Shown: positions 1 through 8,853 of the stretch, piece by piece | Layout of the letters: every line of letters begins with the position of its first letter | How positions within the stretch are numbered: position 1 is the stretch's first letter | Source: JBPBQZ01 sp050955105 | GTDB taxonomy: Bacteria > Pseudomonadota > Gammaproteobacteria > Burkholderiales > Burkholderiaceae | Reading direction: 5' to 3' | Length of the DNA stretch: 64,000 bases | Assembly (NCBI GenBank): GCA_050955105.1 | Contig: JBPBQZ010000088.1 | Span: 3,189-67,188, forward strand | Translations under genes and position numbers: made by a program | Notes under the pieces: generated by a model | Database searches by the model: none | What the model saw: only the letters and a program-made list of their open reading frames with translations | What the model was told of the DNA's origin: nothing

Positions 1-357
1 CAGCAATTTCCTTTCCAGTGGCGCGTAGCGCTCGCACAAGCCGTGGCGGTGATGATAGGCGTGGCACTGCCCTTTCTCAAAACCGGCTTCACTGAAATTG
101 TCGTCGACACCGAACGTATTACCTGGAAGCAAGGCATCTTGCGGCGCGGCGTGTCGAGCCTTGAGTTGTCTCAAATTAAAAGCGTGCACCGCGTGCAACC
201 GCGCTGGCAGCGTGCGTTCGGCATCAGTATGCTGATCATGACCACCACTGACGCCGCGCATCCGGAGCGACACCTGCCCGGTATCAGGCATGCCGAGCGA
301 CTGCATCAGCAACTGGATGCCGCCATTGCGGCACATCGGCTGGTTCAACACACATAA
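1..357 (+). CDS. PH-domain (bPH_2-like) membrane protein, 5' truncated by window edge
   Basis: The reading frame is open from the first base, so the true start lies outside the window; a GTG at 43 is only an internal candidate. The visible 118 residues have a hydrophobic segment (about residues 8-27, ending in GVALPFLKTG) followed by a beta-rich stretch with the pattern of bacterial PH domains of the YdbS/YdbT type: a TERITWKQGILRR strand-turn-strand, then LSQIKSVHRVQ. Such proteins are usually small membrane-anchored proteins of unknown function. The gene ends just before a perfect hairpin that separates it from the convergent porin gene. Family assignment is by motif feel, not by search. 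Confidence 0.6.
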   Translation, partial: QQFPFQWRVALAQAVAVMIGVALPFLKTGFTEIVVDTERITWKQGILRRGVSSLELSQIKSVHRVQPRWQRAFGISMLIMTTTDAAHPERHLPGIRHAERLHQQLDAAIAAHRLVQHT

Positions 358-373
358 AGCACACATAACGAAA

Positions 374-396
374 CAGGCCGCGAAAATCGCGGCCTG
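374..396. terminator. Bidirectional hairpin terminator between PH-domain gene and porin
   Basis: Perfect 9-bp stem (CAGGCCGCG / CGCGGCCTG) with a 5-nt AAAAT loop lies 17 bp after the PH-domain stop and 75 bp after the porin stop on the other strand. Short T-rich stretches follow on both strands, so it may serve both convergent genes. Confidence 0.7.
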
Positions 397-470
397 AATC
401 TTTCTGCACACCACCGTATCAGGCTGGGCCGCTATCCGGCCAACCGATATCAGCCTCCGAGCCGGAAGGC

Positions 471-1616
471 TTAGAACTTGTGACGCAGACCCACGCGCAC
501 GGCAACCTGTTCGTCCGCACCCGAACCCGAAGTACCGAAATAGCTGGTGCTCGAACCGATCTGCGCCTGCACGTCGACGCCTTTGTTCACACCGGCCGCA
601 TGCTGATATACGCCCAGCAAGTAGACGTCGGTACGCTTGCTCAGCGCATAATCGGCGCTGGCACTCGCTTCCTGCCAACGGCCACCCACTGAACCATTCA
701 GATCGGTGAAGGTATAGCCGAGAGCGGCCGTTAATGCCGACGTCACCGCATACTTGCCACCCAGTTCATAGATATTCGCCTTCGAACTGACGTTCGTGAT
801 CGATTCGAACAGCGTGTTGGTCCACAATCCGTACACGGTAGCCGGGCCGAACGTATAGTTGGCGCCGACGCCGAAGGTCCGCAAGTCTTTCGTGCCACCC
901 GTGTTGACGTTCGCGATATTCACGCTGAACGCCGGGGACGCCGCACCGGGGAAGCGAATATCGGTATAGGCGGCGCCGATGCCCAACGGGCCCATCTTGT
1001 AATTCGCACCGAAGCTATATGCACGGGACGAACTACCCGCCGCACCGCCGAACGCACCGGCGGCGTTCGAGAACGCATACATGCCGCCGAAGGTCAGGCC
1101 GCTGAAGCTGGCGCTGCTGAACTTCACCGAGTTGTTCAGACGGCTCGACGTAAGTTGATCGATATCGTTGATGTGGTAGGCATAATTGCCGCCGACGGTC
1201 TGACCGCCGATCGAGTAGTTGCCGCCCAGGTAATCGGTCGAGAACGAATATTGACGACCCAGCGTAACCGAACCGACATCATTCATCGCCAGGCCAACAT
1301 ACGCTTGACGACCGAACTCCGCGCCACCTTGACCGAAGGCACCGGTGCCAACGTTGAAACCATTTTCCAAGGTGAAGATGGCTTTCAGACCGCCGCCCAG
1401 ATCTTCGGCGCCTTTCACGCCCCAGCGACTGCCTTGCGCCACGCCATCATCGAACTTGGTGTAGCTCGAGTGCCCCGTACTCGTAGCGGCGTTGTTCACG
1501 TAACTGATACCTGCATCGATGATGCCGTACAGCGTGACGCTGCTTTGTGCGTGCGCGTTGACGGCGATCATTCCCAGTGCACCGGCAACGGCGGTGGCCA
1601 GCATTTTCTTGTTCAA
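471..1616 (-). CDS. Outer-membrane porin, Gram-negative trimeric type
   Basis: General diffusion porin of the betaproteobacterial OmpC-like family, forming a 16-strand trimeric beta-barrel for small hydrophilic solutes. The 381-aa product has a signal peptide cleaved after NAHA, then the hallmark QSSVTLYGIIDAGI opening strand, repeated aromatic-rich strands, and the C-terminal RHKF ending in Phe needed for barrel assembly. The start was set at a TTG at 1616 because GGAG lies 6 nt upstream and this gives a normal 24-residue signal peptide (MNKKMLATAV...); the longer frame up to 1775 adds an arginine-rich tail with no signal-peptide character. An internal ATG at 1604 is the other option. A hairpin terminator lies downstream at 374-396. 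Confidence 0.93.
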   Translation of the reverse strand: MNKKMLATAVAGALGMIAVNAHAQSSVTLYGIIDAGISYVNNAATSTGHSSYTKFDDGVAQGSRWGVKGAEDLGGGLKAIFTLENGFNVGTGAFGQGGAEFGRQAYVGLAMNDVGSVTLGRQYSFSTDYLGGNYSIGGQTVGGNYAYHINDIDQLTSSRLNNSVKFSSASFSGLTFGGMYAFSNAAGAFGGAAGSSSRAYSFGANYKMGPLGIGAAYTDIRFPGAASPAFSVNIANVNTGGTKDLRTFGVGANYTFGPATVYGLWTNTLFESITNVSSKANIYELGGKYAVTSALTAALGYTFTDLNGSVGGRWQEASASADYALSKRTDVYLLGVYQHAAGVNKGVDVQAQIGSSTSYFGTSGSGADEQVAVRVGLRHKF

Positions 1617-1832
1617 AGGATTCTCCGCAGAGGTGTGGTTGAATGTTGCAAGCGGCTGCGCGCTCGATCGCCGCCACCAATCCGCGGGGTCGATTTCTAT
1701 TGATCTGCCGACATGCACAGGGGCGGACTCTAGCGACCGATTGTGACAATGCGATGAGCGTTGCACCGCCGCCACATCGTGCTGGCCTCAACCAGTCCCG
1801 CCCCTTCTCTTCGATCACACTTGAGGGGTCGC

Positions 1833-2621
1833 TTAGCCCCGATAACGTTCAGCCGCATGCTCCTGCGAGAAGTTCGGCAGCATGGCCACGCGCGCCGCGT
1901 TAAATGCTTCCCACTGCGCGGCCTCGGGCAGCGGCGGAATGGTGACCAGCTCGCGACGCTCGAAGCCCACCAACGCGGCATCGACCAGCTCGCCTACTTC
2001 CATCACCCCCGATAAGGTGTTCACGTCGCGGCCCGAACGCTCCCATATTTCAGTACGCGTAGCTGCCGGCAACACGGCTTGAACATAGATGCCGCGCGCG
2101 CCCAACTCGACGTTCAGCGCCTGCGAGTAAGCCAGCACATAGGCTTTGGTCGCGCCATACATGCCGAGCGGCAGCTCGGGGGCGAGCGCCACCACTGAAG
2201 TGATATTGATAATGTCGCCGCCGCCCTGTGCGAGGTAACGCGGAATCACCGCGGCGCTAAGGCGCGTCACGGCAGTGACGTTCAAGCGAATCAGGCGCTC
2301 TTGCAGCGCGACGTCGCCCTCGGCAAAGCCACCTGGTACGGCGGCGCCCGCATTGTTGACCAGCAAGTTGATGCTGGCGTCGTCGCGCAAGCGTGCCTCC
2401 ACTTCCAGCAACTGCGGCGCGTCGGTGAGATCGGCGCCGATGATATCGATTGTCGCGCCGGTTTCGGCGCGCAGGCTTGCGGCCAAGGTTTCCATGCGCT
2501 CGCGGTTGCGCGCAACCAGCACGAGGTTGTAGCCGCGCCGCGCGAGACGATCGGCATAGGTGGCACCGATGCCAGTGGAAGCGCCGGTGATGAGCGCGGT
2601 GGTCTTGGCTTGGTCAGTCAT
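1833..2621 (-). CDS. Short-chain dehydrogenase/reductase (SDR)
   Basis: NAD(P)-dependent oxidoreductase of the classical SDR family, 262 aa. Visible motifs are the cofactor glycine motif TGASTGIG (residues 12-19), the NNAG structural motif in LLVNNAGAAV, the catalytic Ser in ITSVVA, and the catalytic YxxxK as YGATK. The ATG at 2621 is chosen because GGAAA precedes it at good spacing; a TTG four codons upstream is the alternative. It is divergent from a TetR-family regulator at 2820 across a 198-bp gap that carries a perfect inverted repeat, so it is probably the regulated partner of that repressor. Substrate is not predictable. Confidence 0.88.
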   Translation of the reverse strand: MTDQAKTTALITGASTGIGATYADRLARRGYNLVLVARNRERMETLAASLRAETGATIDIIGADLTDAPQLLEVEARLRDDASINLLVNNAGAAVPGGFAEGDVALQERLIRLNVTAVTRLSAAVIPRYLAQGGGDIINITSVVALAPELPLGMYGATKAYVLAYSQALNVELGARGIYVQAVLPAATRTEIWERSGRDVNTLSGVMEVGELVDAALVGFERRELVTIPPLPEAAQWEAFNAARVAMLPNFSQEHAAERYRG

Positions 2622-2748
2622 GATGGTTTCCAATGATCGATGAATTTCGCGAAGCCTTCGCGACGCCTTGCCGCGCAGGAAAGATCCGCGATGGGTTAAT
2701 CAAGACGCTGGGCCGATTATTTCGAGACGCCATGCGGCCGCTTTTAAT

Positions 2749-2788
2749 CATTACCAACGTCAGCAATACAATCATGATGTTGGTAATG
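2749..2788. promoter_or_regulatory. Putative TetR operator: 10-bp inverted repeat with 20-bp spacer
   Basis: CATTACCAAC (2749-2758) and GTTGGTAATG (2779-2788) are perfect reverse complements in the gap between the divergent SDR and TetR genes. The right arm abuts a TATAAT (2789-2794) that could be the -10 of the tetR promoter, so binding would block autogenous transcription. Regulator pairing is inferred from position. Confidence 0.6.
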
Positions 2789-2819
2789 TATAATTGTCAA
2801 GCATCAACTTGGAGGGGCT

Positions 2820-3374
2820 ATGAAGATCAGCCGGGAACAAGTAGCGGAAAATCGCGAGCGCATTCTCGAAGCCGCCGCGCGCATGTTTCGCGAACGCGGC
2901 TTCGAAGGCGTGACCGTGGCTGAAATCATGAACGACGCCGGGCTGACGCACGGTGCCTTCTATGGTTATTTCAAATCGAAGGACGAGTTGATCGAGCAGG
3001 CCTTCGCGCACGTGCTGACGAGGATCTCGCGCGAGGGCGCGCTGCCCACCGCCCTGGCCGACTATGCGGCGTTCTATTTAAGCGCCGCACATCGCGACGA
3101 CCCAGGCGGCGGCTGCCTGTTCGCGGCGCTCGGCACCGAAGCCGCACGCGCCACCAATGCGGTGCGCCATACCCTCACGGACAGCGTGCGCCGGCAAATC
3201 GACACCTTGAGTCGCACGGCGCCTGGGCGCACGGCCGTCGAACGTCGCCGCGCCGCGGTGGGTAGTTGGACCGCCATGATCGGCACTGTGCTGCTGGCGC
3301 GTGTGGTCGATGATCCGGCTTTGTCGGCGCAATTGATGACGGACACGCGGGCGTGGCTGGCGCGCCAGAAATAA
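2820..3374 (+). CDS. TetR-family transcriptional regulator
   Basis: A 184-aa one-domain repressor. The N-terminal helix-turn-helix is clear: ENRERILEAAARMFRERGF, then the recognition region LTHGAFYGYFKSKDEL (about residues 10-58). The C-terminal ligand and dimerisation domain includes a CLFAALGTEAAR stretch typical of the YcdC/TetR_C regulators that respond to small organic molecules. A strong site GGAGGGG lies 2-3 nt before the ATG. It is divergent from the SDR gene and the intervening inverted repeat at 2749-2788 is the likely operator, suggesting a self-contained sensor-enzyme pair for an electrophile or aldehyde-like compound (inference). Confidence 0.92.
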   Translation: MKISREQVAENRERILEAAARMFRERGFEGVTVAEIMNDAGLTHGAFYGYFKSKDELIEQAFAHVLTRISREGALPTALADYAAFYLSAAHRDDPGGGCLFAALGTEAARATNAVRHTLTDSVRRQIDTLSRTAPGRTAVERRRAAVGSWTAMIGTVLLARVVDDPALSAQLMTDTRAWLARQK

Positions 3375-3434
3375 TCTGCCGGCGTAAGCGAGAGCGTCGA
3401 GCACAGAACCGGCGGGGCGCCGACTATTTCGAGA

Positions 3435-3457
3435 TATAATAGAAATGATTCTCATTT
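3435..3457 (+). promoter_or_regulatory. Fur-box-like site upstream of FecI-type sigma gene
   Basis: AATGATTCTCATT (3444-3456) matches the core of the Fur consensus (AATGATAATCATT) at 11 of 13 positions and lies 58 bp before the sigma factor start. A TATAAT (3435-3440) overlaps its left side. This is what iron repression of a FecI-type cascade would look like; Fur binding itself is inferred. Confidence 0.7.
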
Positions 3458-3514
3458 AAGTGGCGCGACCTCTGTGCCCATCCGACCCGCGATCCTCGCC
3501 CGGCACGCTTATCG

Positions 3515-4039
3515 ATGCAGACCGATCCCTCCTGTTCAGCGGCTGACGCCCTGTATGGCGCGCACCATACCTGGCTGCTTGGCTGGCTGACCCACAAGCT
3601 GCGCAACACCGCCGATGCAGCTGACCTCGCGCACGATACCTTCGTGCGCGTGCTCGGCCGCGAAGCCAGCGGCAGCGCTCCAGCGGAGCCGCTGCGTGAA
3701 CCGCGCGCCTGGCTCACCGCCATTGCCAATGGGCTGGTCATCGATCATTGGCGGCGCCGCGAACTCGAGCAAGCCTATCTGCGCGCGCTGGCCCTGCTTC
3801 CCGAAGCCGTGGCGCCTTCACCGGAAGCCCGGCTGTTGGTGCTGGAAACGCTGTATGCGCTCGACGCACTGCTCGATGGCCTGAAACCGGCCGTACGAAG
3901 CGCCTTGCTGCGGGCGCGCCTGGATGGCTTGACGGTGCCGCAAGTCGCAGCCGAGTTGGGTGTCTCAGTCGCCACCGCCGAACGCTATCTGGCGCAGGCC
4001 CTGCGGCACTGTTACGACTATATTTATGCGACACGCTAG
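3515..4039 (+). CDS. FecI-like ECF RNA polymerase sigma factor
   Basis: A 174-aa extracytoplasmic-function sigma factor of the iron-starvation (FecI/PvdS) group. Region 2 is seen in the first 75 residues (LYGAHHTWLLGWLTHKL, ADLAHDTFVRVL, then PRAWLTAIANGLVIDHWRRR) and region 4 near residues 125-165 (LDGLTVPQVAAELGVSVATAERYLAQAL). It should direct transcription of the TonB receptor operon downstream once the receptor-FecR signal releases it. The upstream Fur-like site suggests expression only under iron limitation. No strong ribosome binding site precedes the ATG. The FecR partner begins 32 bp after its stop. Confidence 0.92.
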   Translation: MQTDPSCSAADALYGAHHTWLLGWLTHKLRNTADAADLAHDTFVRVLGREASGSAPAEPLREPRAWLTAIANGLVIDHWRRRELEQAYLRALALLPEAVAPSPEARLLVLETLYALDALLDGLKPAVRSALLRARLDGLTVPQVAAELGVSVATAERYLAQALRHCYDYIYATR

Positions 4040-4071
4040 CGCCCGCGCGTCGCGCACCGGCTATTTTTGAG

Positions 4072-5046
4072 ATGCCGCGGCGACTCGATCCGGCAATCGT
4101 CGATCGCGCCATCGACTGGTCGATCCGCCTGCAGTTCAATGCCGCGGGTGCCGACGTTATAGCGGCCTTCGAGGCTTGGCGCAGTGCCGCGCCCGAACAC
4201 GCGGAAGCGTGGCAGCGCATTCAATCGGTGGACGCGCGCTTCGATGGCGTGGACCCCTCTGTGGCGCGCGCCACGCTCAGCCGGCGCCGGCAGGCGAGCC
4301 GACGCCGCTCTCTCAAAATTGCTGGCGTGCTGACGGCCGGCCTGGCGATTTGGTATGGCCGCCGCAGCGCGCCATGGGAACGCGCCGTCGCCGATTACGC
4401 CACGGCCACCGGACAGCGCCGCTCGCTGCGCCTGGCGGACGACACGCTGCTTGTCTTGAATACCGACAGCGCGGTCAATATCCACTTCGATAACGTGCGC
4501 CGCTCGATCGAGCTGGTACGCGGTGAAATTTTCGTCGTCACCGGCGCCGACACCGGCACCGCCACGCATCGACCGTTTTCGATACAGACAACCTTCGGCA
4601 GCTTGCGGGCGCTCGGCACGCGCTTCTTCGTGCGCCTGGACGACGCTGACGCGCGGCTGATCGTCACCCAAGGCGCGGTAGAGATCGCCGCGCGCAACGG
4701 CGCGCGCGCGCTCGGCCGCGCGGGCGACGGCTATGTGTTCAATAGCGACGGCGCCACCCGCCTCGATCTGTATGGCCTCGACACCGACGGTTGGCTCGAC
4801 GGCGTGTTGACGGCACGTGAGCAGCCACTCGGACGGTTCCTGAGCGAGCTGTCGCGCTACCGACCCGGCATGATCACTTGCGATCCGGCGGTGGCGCAGC
4901 GACGCTTGTCGGGCGTGTTCCAGACCGCCGATACCGATAAGACGCTGCAACTGGTGGCGGCGAACCTGCAACTGAGGCTCAGCTATCGCACGCGCTTCTG
5001 GGTTGTCGTAAGCGCCGCCACCTCGCCCAAAGAATTTTCCTCATAA
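4072..5046 (+). CDS. FecR-like anti-sigma factor / sigma regulator
   Basis: A 324-aa inner-membrane signal transducer. The N-terminal DUF4880-type domain (residues 5-50) contains the AIDWSIRLQ and FEAWRSAAPEHAEAWQRIQ motifs that bind the sigma factor; a single hydrophobic segment follows (about 90-106, KIAGVLTAGLAIWYG); the periplasmic FecR domain covers about residues 115-225 (GQRRSLRLADDTLLVLNTDS, GSLRALGTRFFVR) and contacts the receptor signalling domain. The ATG at 4072 is taken as the start: an open frame extends upstream to 3748 but overlaps the sigma gene in another phase and shows no family similarity. Only a weak GAG precedes the ATG. Confidence 0.9.
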   Translation: MPRRLDPAIVDRAIDWSIRLQFNAAGADVIAAFEAWRSAAPEHAEAWQRIQSVDARFDGVDPSVARATLSRRRQASRRRSLKIAGVLTAGLAIWYGRRSAPWERAVADYATATGQRRSLRLADDTLLVLNTDSAVNIHFDNVRRSIELVRGEIFVVTGADTGTATHRPFSIQTTFGSLRALGTRFFVRLDDADARLIVTQGAVEIAARNGARALGRAGDGYVFNSDGATRLDLYGLDTDGWLDGVLTAREQPLGRFLSELSRYRPGMITCDPAVAQRRLSGVFQTADTDKTLQLVAANLQLRLSYRTRFWVVVSAATSPKEFSS

Positions 5047-5103
5047 ACGTAGCAATCGATGAGGGGTTTGCGCTTCTCGTCCGGCATGCAGGAGGAAGAG
5101 CCA

Positions 5104-7695
5104 ATGCCGGCTCTTTGCCCCCAACCGACGAGGACGATTACCGTGGCGGCACGACGTAACGCTTTCCATTTGCCCACTTCCCAGCGCGCAGCCGCCTCAC
5201 TTCGTGCAGCGCGTCGCGCGCCCGCGCGCGGGCAACGCCACCCAGGCTATCTCTCGATCGCGGTCGCCACGTCGCTCGCCTATGGCGCGTGCGTTCCCGC
5301 CCCGGCGCATGCAGCGCCGACAGCCGCGCGCGACGCCCATGAAGAAGTGTCGTCAAACGCAGCGCGGCATGCCTTCACCGTGCCGTCCGGGCGCGTCGAT
5401 GCAGCGTTGAACCAATTGGCGCGACAGGCCGGCATCAGCATCTATTACGACGCCACCAACCTGCATGAGAAAACCACGCGTGGCGTCACCGGACGCATGT
5501 CGGTAAGCGACGCCCTGGCGGTGCTGCTGGCAGGTTCAGGCCTGCGCGCCACCACGCAGGCCGATGGCGCCTACGTGATCCGCGCAGCACCGCCATCGGC
5601 CACGCCGCAAACAGTGCCTGCCGTCGTGAACGACGCCGCGGCGCTGGCGCCCGTGACAGTCGTCGCGGCGCGCCCCGCTGCCGACGCTACCGGACCGTTC
5701 GTTGGTTATATGGCCAAGCGCAGTGCCACGGCCACCAAGACCGATACGCCACTGCTTGAAACGCCTCAGGCTATTTCGGTAGTCGGCCGCGATCAACTGC
5801 AGACGCAACATGCGCTCAGCCTGGTCGAAGCCGTCAAATACACACCAGGCGTGCAGGCCGGTACCAACCCGGTCGACAACCGTTTCGACTCGCTGCGCAT
5901 CCGCGGCTTCGAGCCGACGCTATTCCTGGATGGCATGCAATTGCCTTACGGCGCCAGTTTGTATGGCCGGCCGAAGGTCGACCCGTTCGTGGTGGAGCGC
6001 ATCGAGATACTGCGCGGCCCTTCTTCATCGCTCTACGGATCGATCGCGCCAGGCGGCCTGATCAACTTCGTCAGCTTGTTGCCGCCTGAAGTACCGATCC
6101 ACACGGTCCAGGTGCAAGCGAATACCTTTGGCCGAGTGGAAACCGCCTTCGACGTAGGCGGCCCGGTCGACCCCGACGGCCGCATCAGCTATCGCTTCAC
6201 CGGTCTGGGTTTCGATGGCAACACGCAAATCGACCACGTCAAAGAAAGCCGCGTGTTGTTTGCGCCGTCGGTCACCATCAAGCCGGATGCCGATACGCGG
6301 CTGACACTGCTGGGCGAATATCAGCGCGACAACGGCGGCATCCAGATCCAGTTCCTGCCGGCCCAAGGCACGCTGCTGGGCAATCCGCACGGCGATGTGC
6401 CCTACGGTACCAACGTCGGCGAACCGGATCGCGATCACTATTCGCGTACCCAGGCGTGGGCTGGTTATGAATTCGAGCACCGCTTCAACGATACCTGGAA
6501 GGTCAGTCAAAAGCTGCGCTACGCCTATCTCGATACTGATCTGTTTGCGGTGGCGGGCGGCGGCCTGGCAGCCGACATGCGCACGCTGAACCGACAAGTG
6601 CTATCGGCACCCGAGCATGCGGAAAATTTCACCCTGGACAACCAAGCCGAAGCGAAATTCGAGACAGGGTCGATACTACATACGGTGCTGCTCGGGCTCG
6701 ACTATCGATGGGCATCCAGCCGCATCAACCTGGGCTTCGGCAGCGCACCACCAATCGATCTCTACAACCCGGTCTACGGCGCGCCGATCGCCACGCCGCA
6801 GGTGTCGACCAGCACCTCGCAATTGCAGAATCAGGTCGGCACTTATGTGCAGGATCAACTGGCGCTCGATCGCTGGCGCCTGACCCTGAGCGGACGCCAT
6901 GACTGGGTCGATACCGCGACCACCAATCGCCTGACGAACACCACGGCACGTCAAAGCGAGGGGGCGTTCTCCGGGCGCGCCGGCATCGACTATGTGTTCG
7001 ACTCGGGTGTCGCACCCTACGTCGCCTATGCGCACTCGTTCCAGCCGACCATCGGCACCGATTTCGACGGCACGCCATTCAAGTCGACCACCGGCGAACA
7101 ATATGAAGCGGGCGTCAAGTTCCAGCCGCCCGGCAAGGCGATTTCATTCAGTGCGGCGGCATTCACATTGACGCAGAACAACGCCTTGACGGTCGATGCC
7201 ACGCATCCGCAGTTCCAGACGCAGACCGGCCAGATCCGCTCGAAAGGCCTGGAGTTCGAAGCCATCGGGCGCGTCACCGAAGCGTTGAATCTGATTGCCA
7301 GCCTCACTTATACGGATGCCGCAGTAACCGAGAGCAACGGCACCGACCTGGGTAAGCGAGTGATCGTCACGCCGCGCTATCAGGCTTCGCTGTGGGCCGA
7401 CTACACCTTCCTCACAGGCCCGCTGCGCACACTGAATCTAGGCGCGGGCATTCGTTATTTCGGCCAGACATATGGCAACTCGACCAACACCGTCAGTATT
7501 CCGTCGAACACTTTGGTCGATCTGTCGGTCGGCTACGACCTGAGCGCGATGACACCGAAACTGGATGGCGTGCGGGTGGCGTTGAACGTCAACAATCTCT
7601 TCGATAAGCGCTATGTCGCCACCTGCACCAGCCTCAACGCTTGCTATTACGGCACCAGTCGTGTCGCCATGGCTACGCTGCGTTATGACTGGTAA
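5104..7695 (+). CDS. TonB-dependent siderophore receptor with N-terminal signalling (STN) domain
   Basis: An 863-aa outer-membrane receptor importing a ferric siderophore with TonB energy and signalling to FecR. Order of parts: long signal region ending in PAHA near residue 70; STN signalling domain about 85-165 (FTVPSGRVDAALNQLARQAG...); plug about 200-310 (ETPQAISVVGRDQL, SLRIRGFEPTLFLDGM, ERIEILRGPSSSLYG); 22-strand barrel to a C-terminal aromatic RYDW. The start at 5104 has an excellent AGGAGG 8 nt upstream; an upstream ATG at 5059 lacks one. No siderophore biosynthesis gene is in view, so the ligand may be a xenosiderophore of the hydroxamate class (inference). It overlaps the following PepSY gene by a few bases. 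Confidence 0.94.
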   Translation: MPALCPQPTRTITVAARRNAFHLPTSQRAAASLRAARRAPARGQRHPGYLSIAVATSLAYGACVPAPAHAAPTAARDAHEEVSSNAARHAFTVPSGRVDAALNQLARQAGISIYYDATNLHEKTTRGVTGRMSVSDALAVLLAGSGLRATTQADGAYVIRAAPPSATPQTVPAVVNDAAALAPVTVVAARPAADATGPFVGYMAKRSATATKTDTPLLETPQAISVVGRDQLQTQHALSLVEAVKYTPGVQAGTNPVDNRFDSLRIRGFEPTLFLDGMQLPYGASLYGRPKVDPFVVERIEILRGPSSSLYGSIAPGGLINFVSLLPPEVPIHTVQVQANTFGRVETAFDVGGPVDPDGRISYRFTGLGFDGNTQIDHVKESRVLFAPSVTIKPDADTRLTLLGEYQRDNGGIQIQFLPAQGTLLGNPHGDVPYGTNVGEPDRDHYSRTQAWAGYEFEHRFNDTWKVSQKLRYAYLDTDLFAVAGGGLAADMRTLNRQVLSAPEHAENFTLDNQAEAKFETGSILHTVLLGLDYRWASSRINLGFGSAPPIDLYNPVYGAPIATPQVSTSTSQLQNQVGTYVQDQLALDRWRLTLSGRHDWVDTATTNRLTNTTARQSEGAFSGRAGIDYVFDSGVAPYVAYAHSFQPTIGTDFDGTPFKSTTGEQYEAGVKFQPPGKAISFSAAAFTLTQNNALTVDATHPQFQTQTGQIRSKGLEFEAIGRVTEALNLIASLTYTDAAVTESNGTDLGKRVIVTPRYQASLWADYTFLTGPLRTLNLGAGIRYFGQTYGNSTNTVSIPSNTLVDLSVGYDLSAMTPKLDGVRVALNVNNLFDKRYVATCTSLNACYYGTSRVAMATLRYDW

Positions 7696-8812
7696 CGGCA
7701 TGGGCTCGAAGCACTTCTTCATCTGGTATCGAATCCATCGATGGACCAGCCTGCTATGCACCGTGTCGCTGCTCTTGCTCTGCGTTACCGGGGCGCCGTT
7801 GATATTGAAAGACGAAATTGGTGTCTGGAGCGGCAGCACTGTCGAGGCGCCCGGACTGCCCGGCGTGACACGTCGCGTCAGCGTCGATAGCCTGATCGCC
7901 GACGCCCGCGCACGACGCCCCGGCGATGCGATCCGTTTTATCTCACAAAGCGACGATTCGCCCGCATGGTTCGTATCGATGGGCAAGAGCGCCGATGCCG
8001 CGGCCGCCACGGCCGTCTATAAATACGATGCACGCACCGGTTTGCTGATTCACGACATCGATCAGCGCGTCGGCCTGATGGCGGCGATTCGCAAGTTGCA
8101 CGTCGACTTGTTCGCAGGTTTGCCCGGCACGCTATTTATCGGCGGCATGGGCTTGCTGTTCGTCGCATCGGCCATCTCGGGGGTGATGCTATATGGCGTA
8201 TTTATGCGCGGCCAGCCGTTCGGCACGGTGCGCCAGCGCAAATCCCGGCGTGTGAAATGGCTCGATCTTCATAATCTGCTCGGCATCGCCAGCTGCAGCT
8301 GGCTGCTGGTGGTCGGTGCAACGGGCGTCGTCAATACGCTGTCGCTACCGATGCTGTCATACTGGCAGTCAACCGAACTCGCCGCCATGACGCACCAGTG
8401 GCGCGGCGCGTCTTCGGTCAGTTCCGCCCCCGGCTCGGCGCAGGCAGCGATCGACACGGCGCGCGCGACGGCCCCTGGCATGGACGTCGCGTTCGTCGGC
8501 TTTCCGGGCAGCCGCTTTACGACCGCTCGGCACTACATGGTGTTCATGCGCGGCGACACGACGCTGACTTCACGCTTGCTCAAGCCCGTGATGGTGGATG
8601 CGCAAACGGGAACGCTGGTTAGCGCCCGGTCCTTGCCCTGGTATTTGAAGGCCTTGCTGCTGTCGCAGCCGCTGCATTTCGGTGATTACGGCGGTATCGC
8701 AATGAAGCTGCTGTGGCTGATCTTCGACCTGATCGCCATCGCGGTGCTCGGCAGCGGCCTGTATTTGTGGTGGGCGCGCCGCGATGCGATACGCGCGCGG
8801 CTGGCGTTGTGA
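7685..8812 (+). CDS. PepSY-associated TM protein (PiuB-like), iron-uptake operon
   Basis: A 375-aa inner-membrane protein of the PepSY_TM family, often found with TonB siderophore receptors and proposed to act as a periplasmic or inner-membrane iron/siderophore reductase. Visible features are the opening IWYRIHRWTSLLCTVSLLLL helix, the periplasmic PepSY-like region, a helix pair near LFIGGMGLLFVASAISGVML, the conserved RVKWLDLHNLLGI motif and a C-terminal helix before WWARRDA. About four membrane helices. The ATG at 7685 overlaps the receptor stop by 11 bp, consistent with translational coupling; a second ATG at 7700 would trim five residues. Confidence 0.88.
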   Translation: MTGNGMGSKHFFIWYRIHRWTSLLCTVSLLLLCVTGAPLILKDEIGVWSGSTVEAPGLPGVTRRVSVDSLIADARARRPGDAIRFISQSDDSPAWFVSMGKSADAAAATAVYKYDARTGLLIHDIDQRVGLMAAIRKLHVDLFAGLPGTLFIGGMGLLFVASAISGVMLYGVFMRGQPFGTVRQRKSRRVKWLDLHNLLGIASCSWLLVVGATGVVNTLSLPMLSYWQSTELAAMTHQWRGASSVSSAPGSAQAAIDTARATAPGMDVAFVGFPGSRFTTARHYMVFMRGDTTLTSRLLKPVMVDAQTGTLVSARSLPWYLKALLLSQPLHFGDYGGIAMKLLWLIFDLIAIAVLGSGLYLWWARRDAIRARLAL

Positions 8813-8853
8813 CAGCCCGCGCGGGCGGCGGCTGAATCCCTAGAGAATGCCCG

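Noticed and set aside
1155..1703. Plus-strand open frame antisense to the porin
   Set aside because: Shadow of the porin; no ribosome binding site, no domain.
3748..4071. Upstream in-frame extension of the FecR-type gene
   Set aside because: It overlaps the sigma factor in another phase and is Arg-rich; the family N-terminus begins at 4072.
4036..4971. Minus-strand 311-codon frame opposite the FecR-type gene
   Set aside because: Antisense shadow; Arg/His/Val-rich without any domain.
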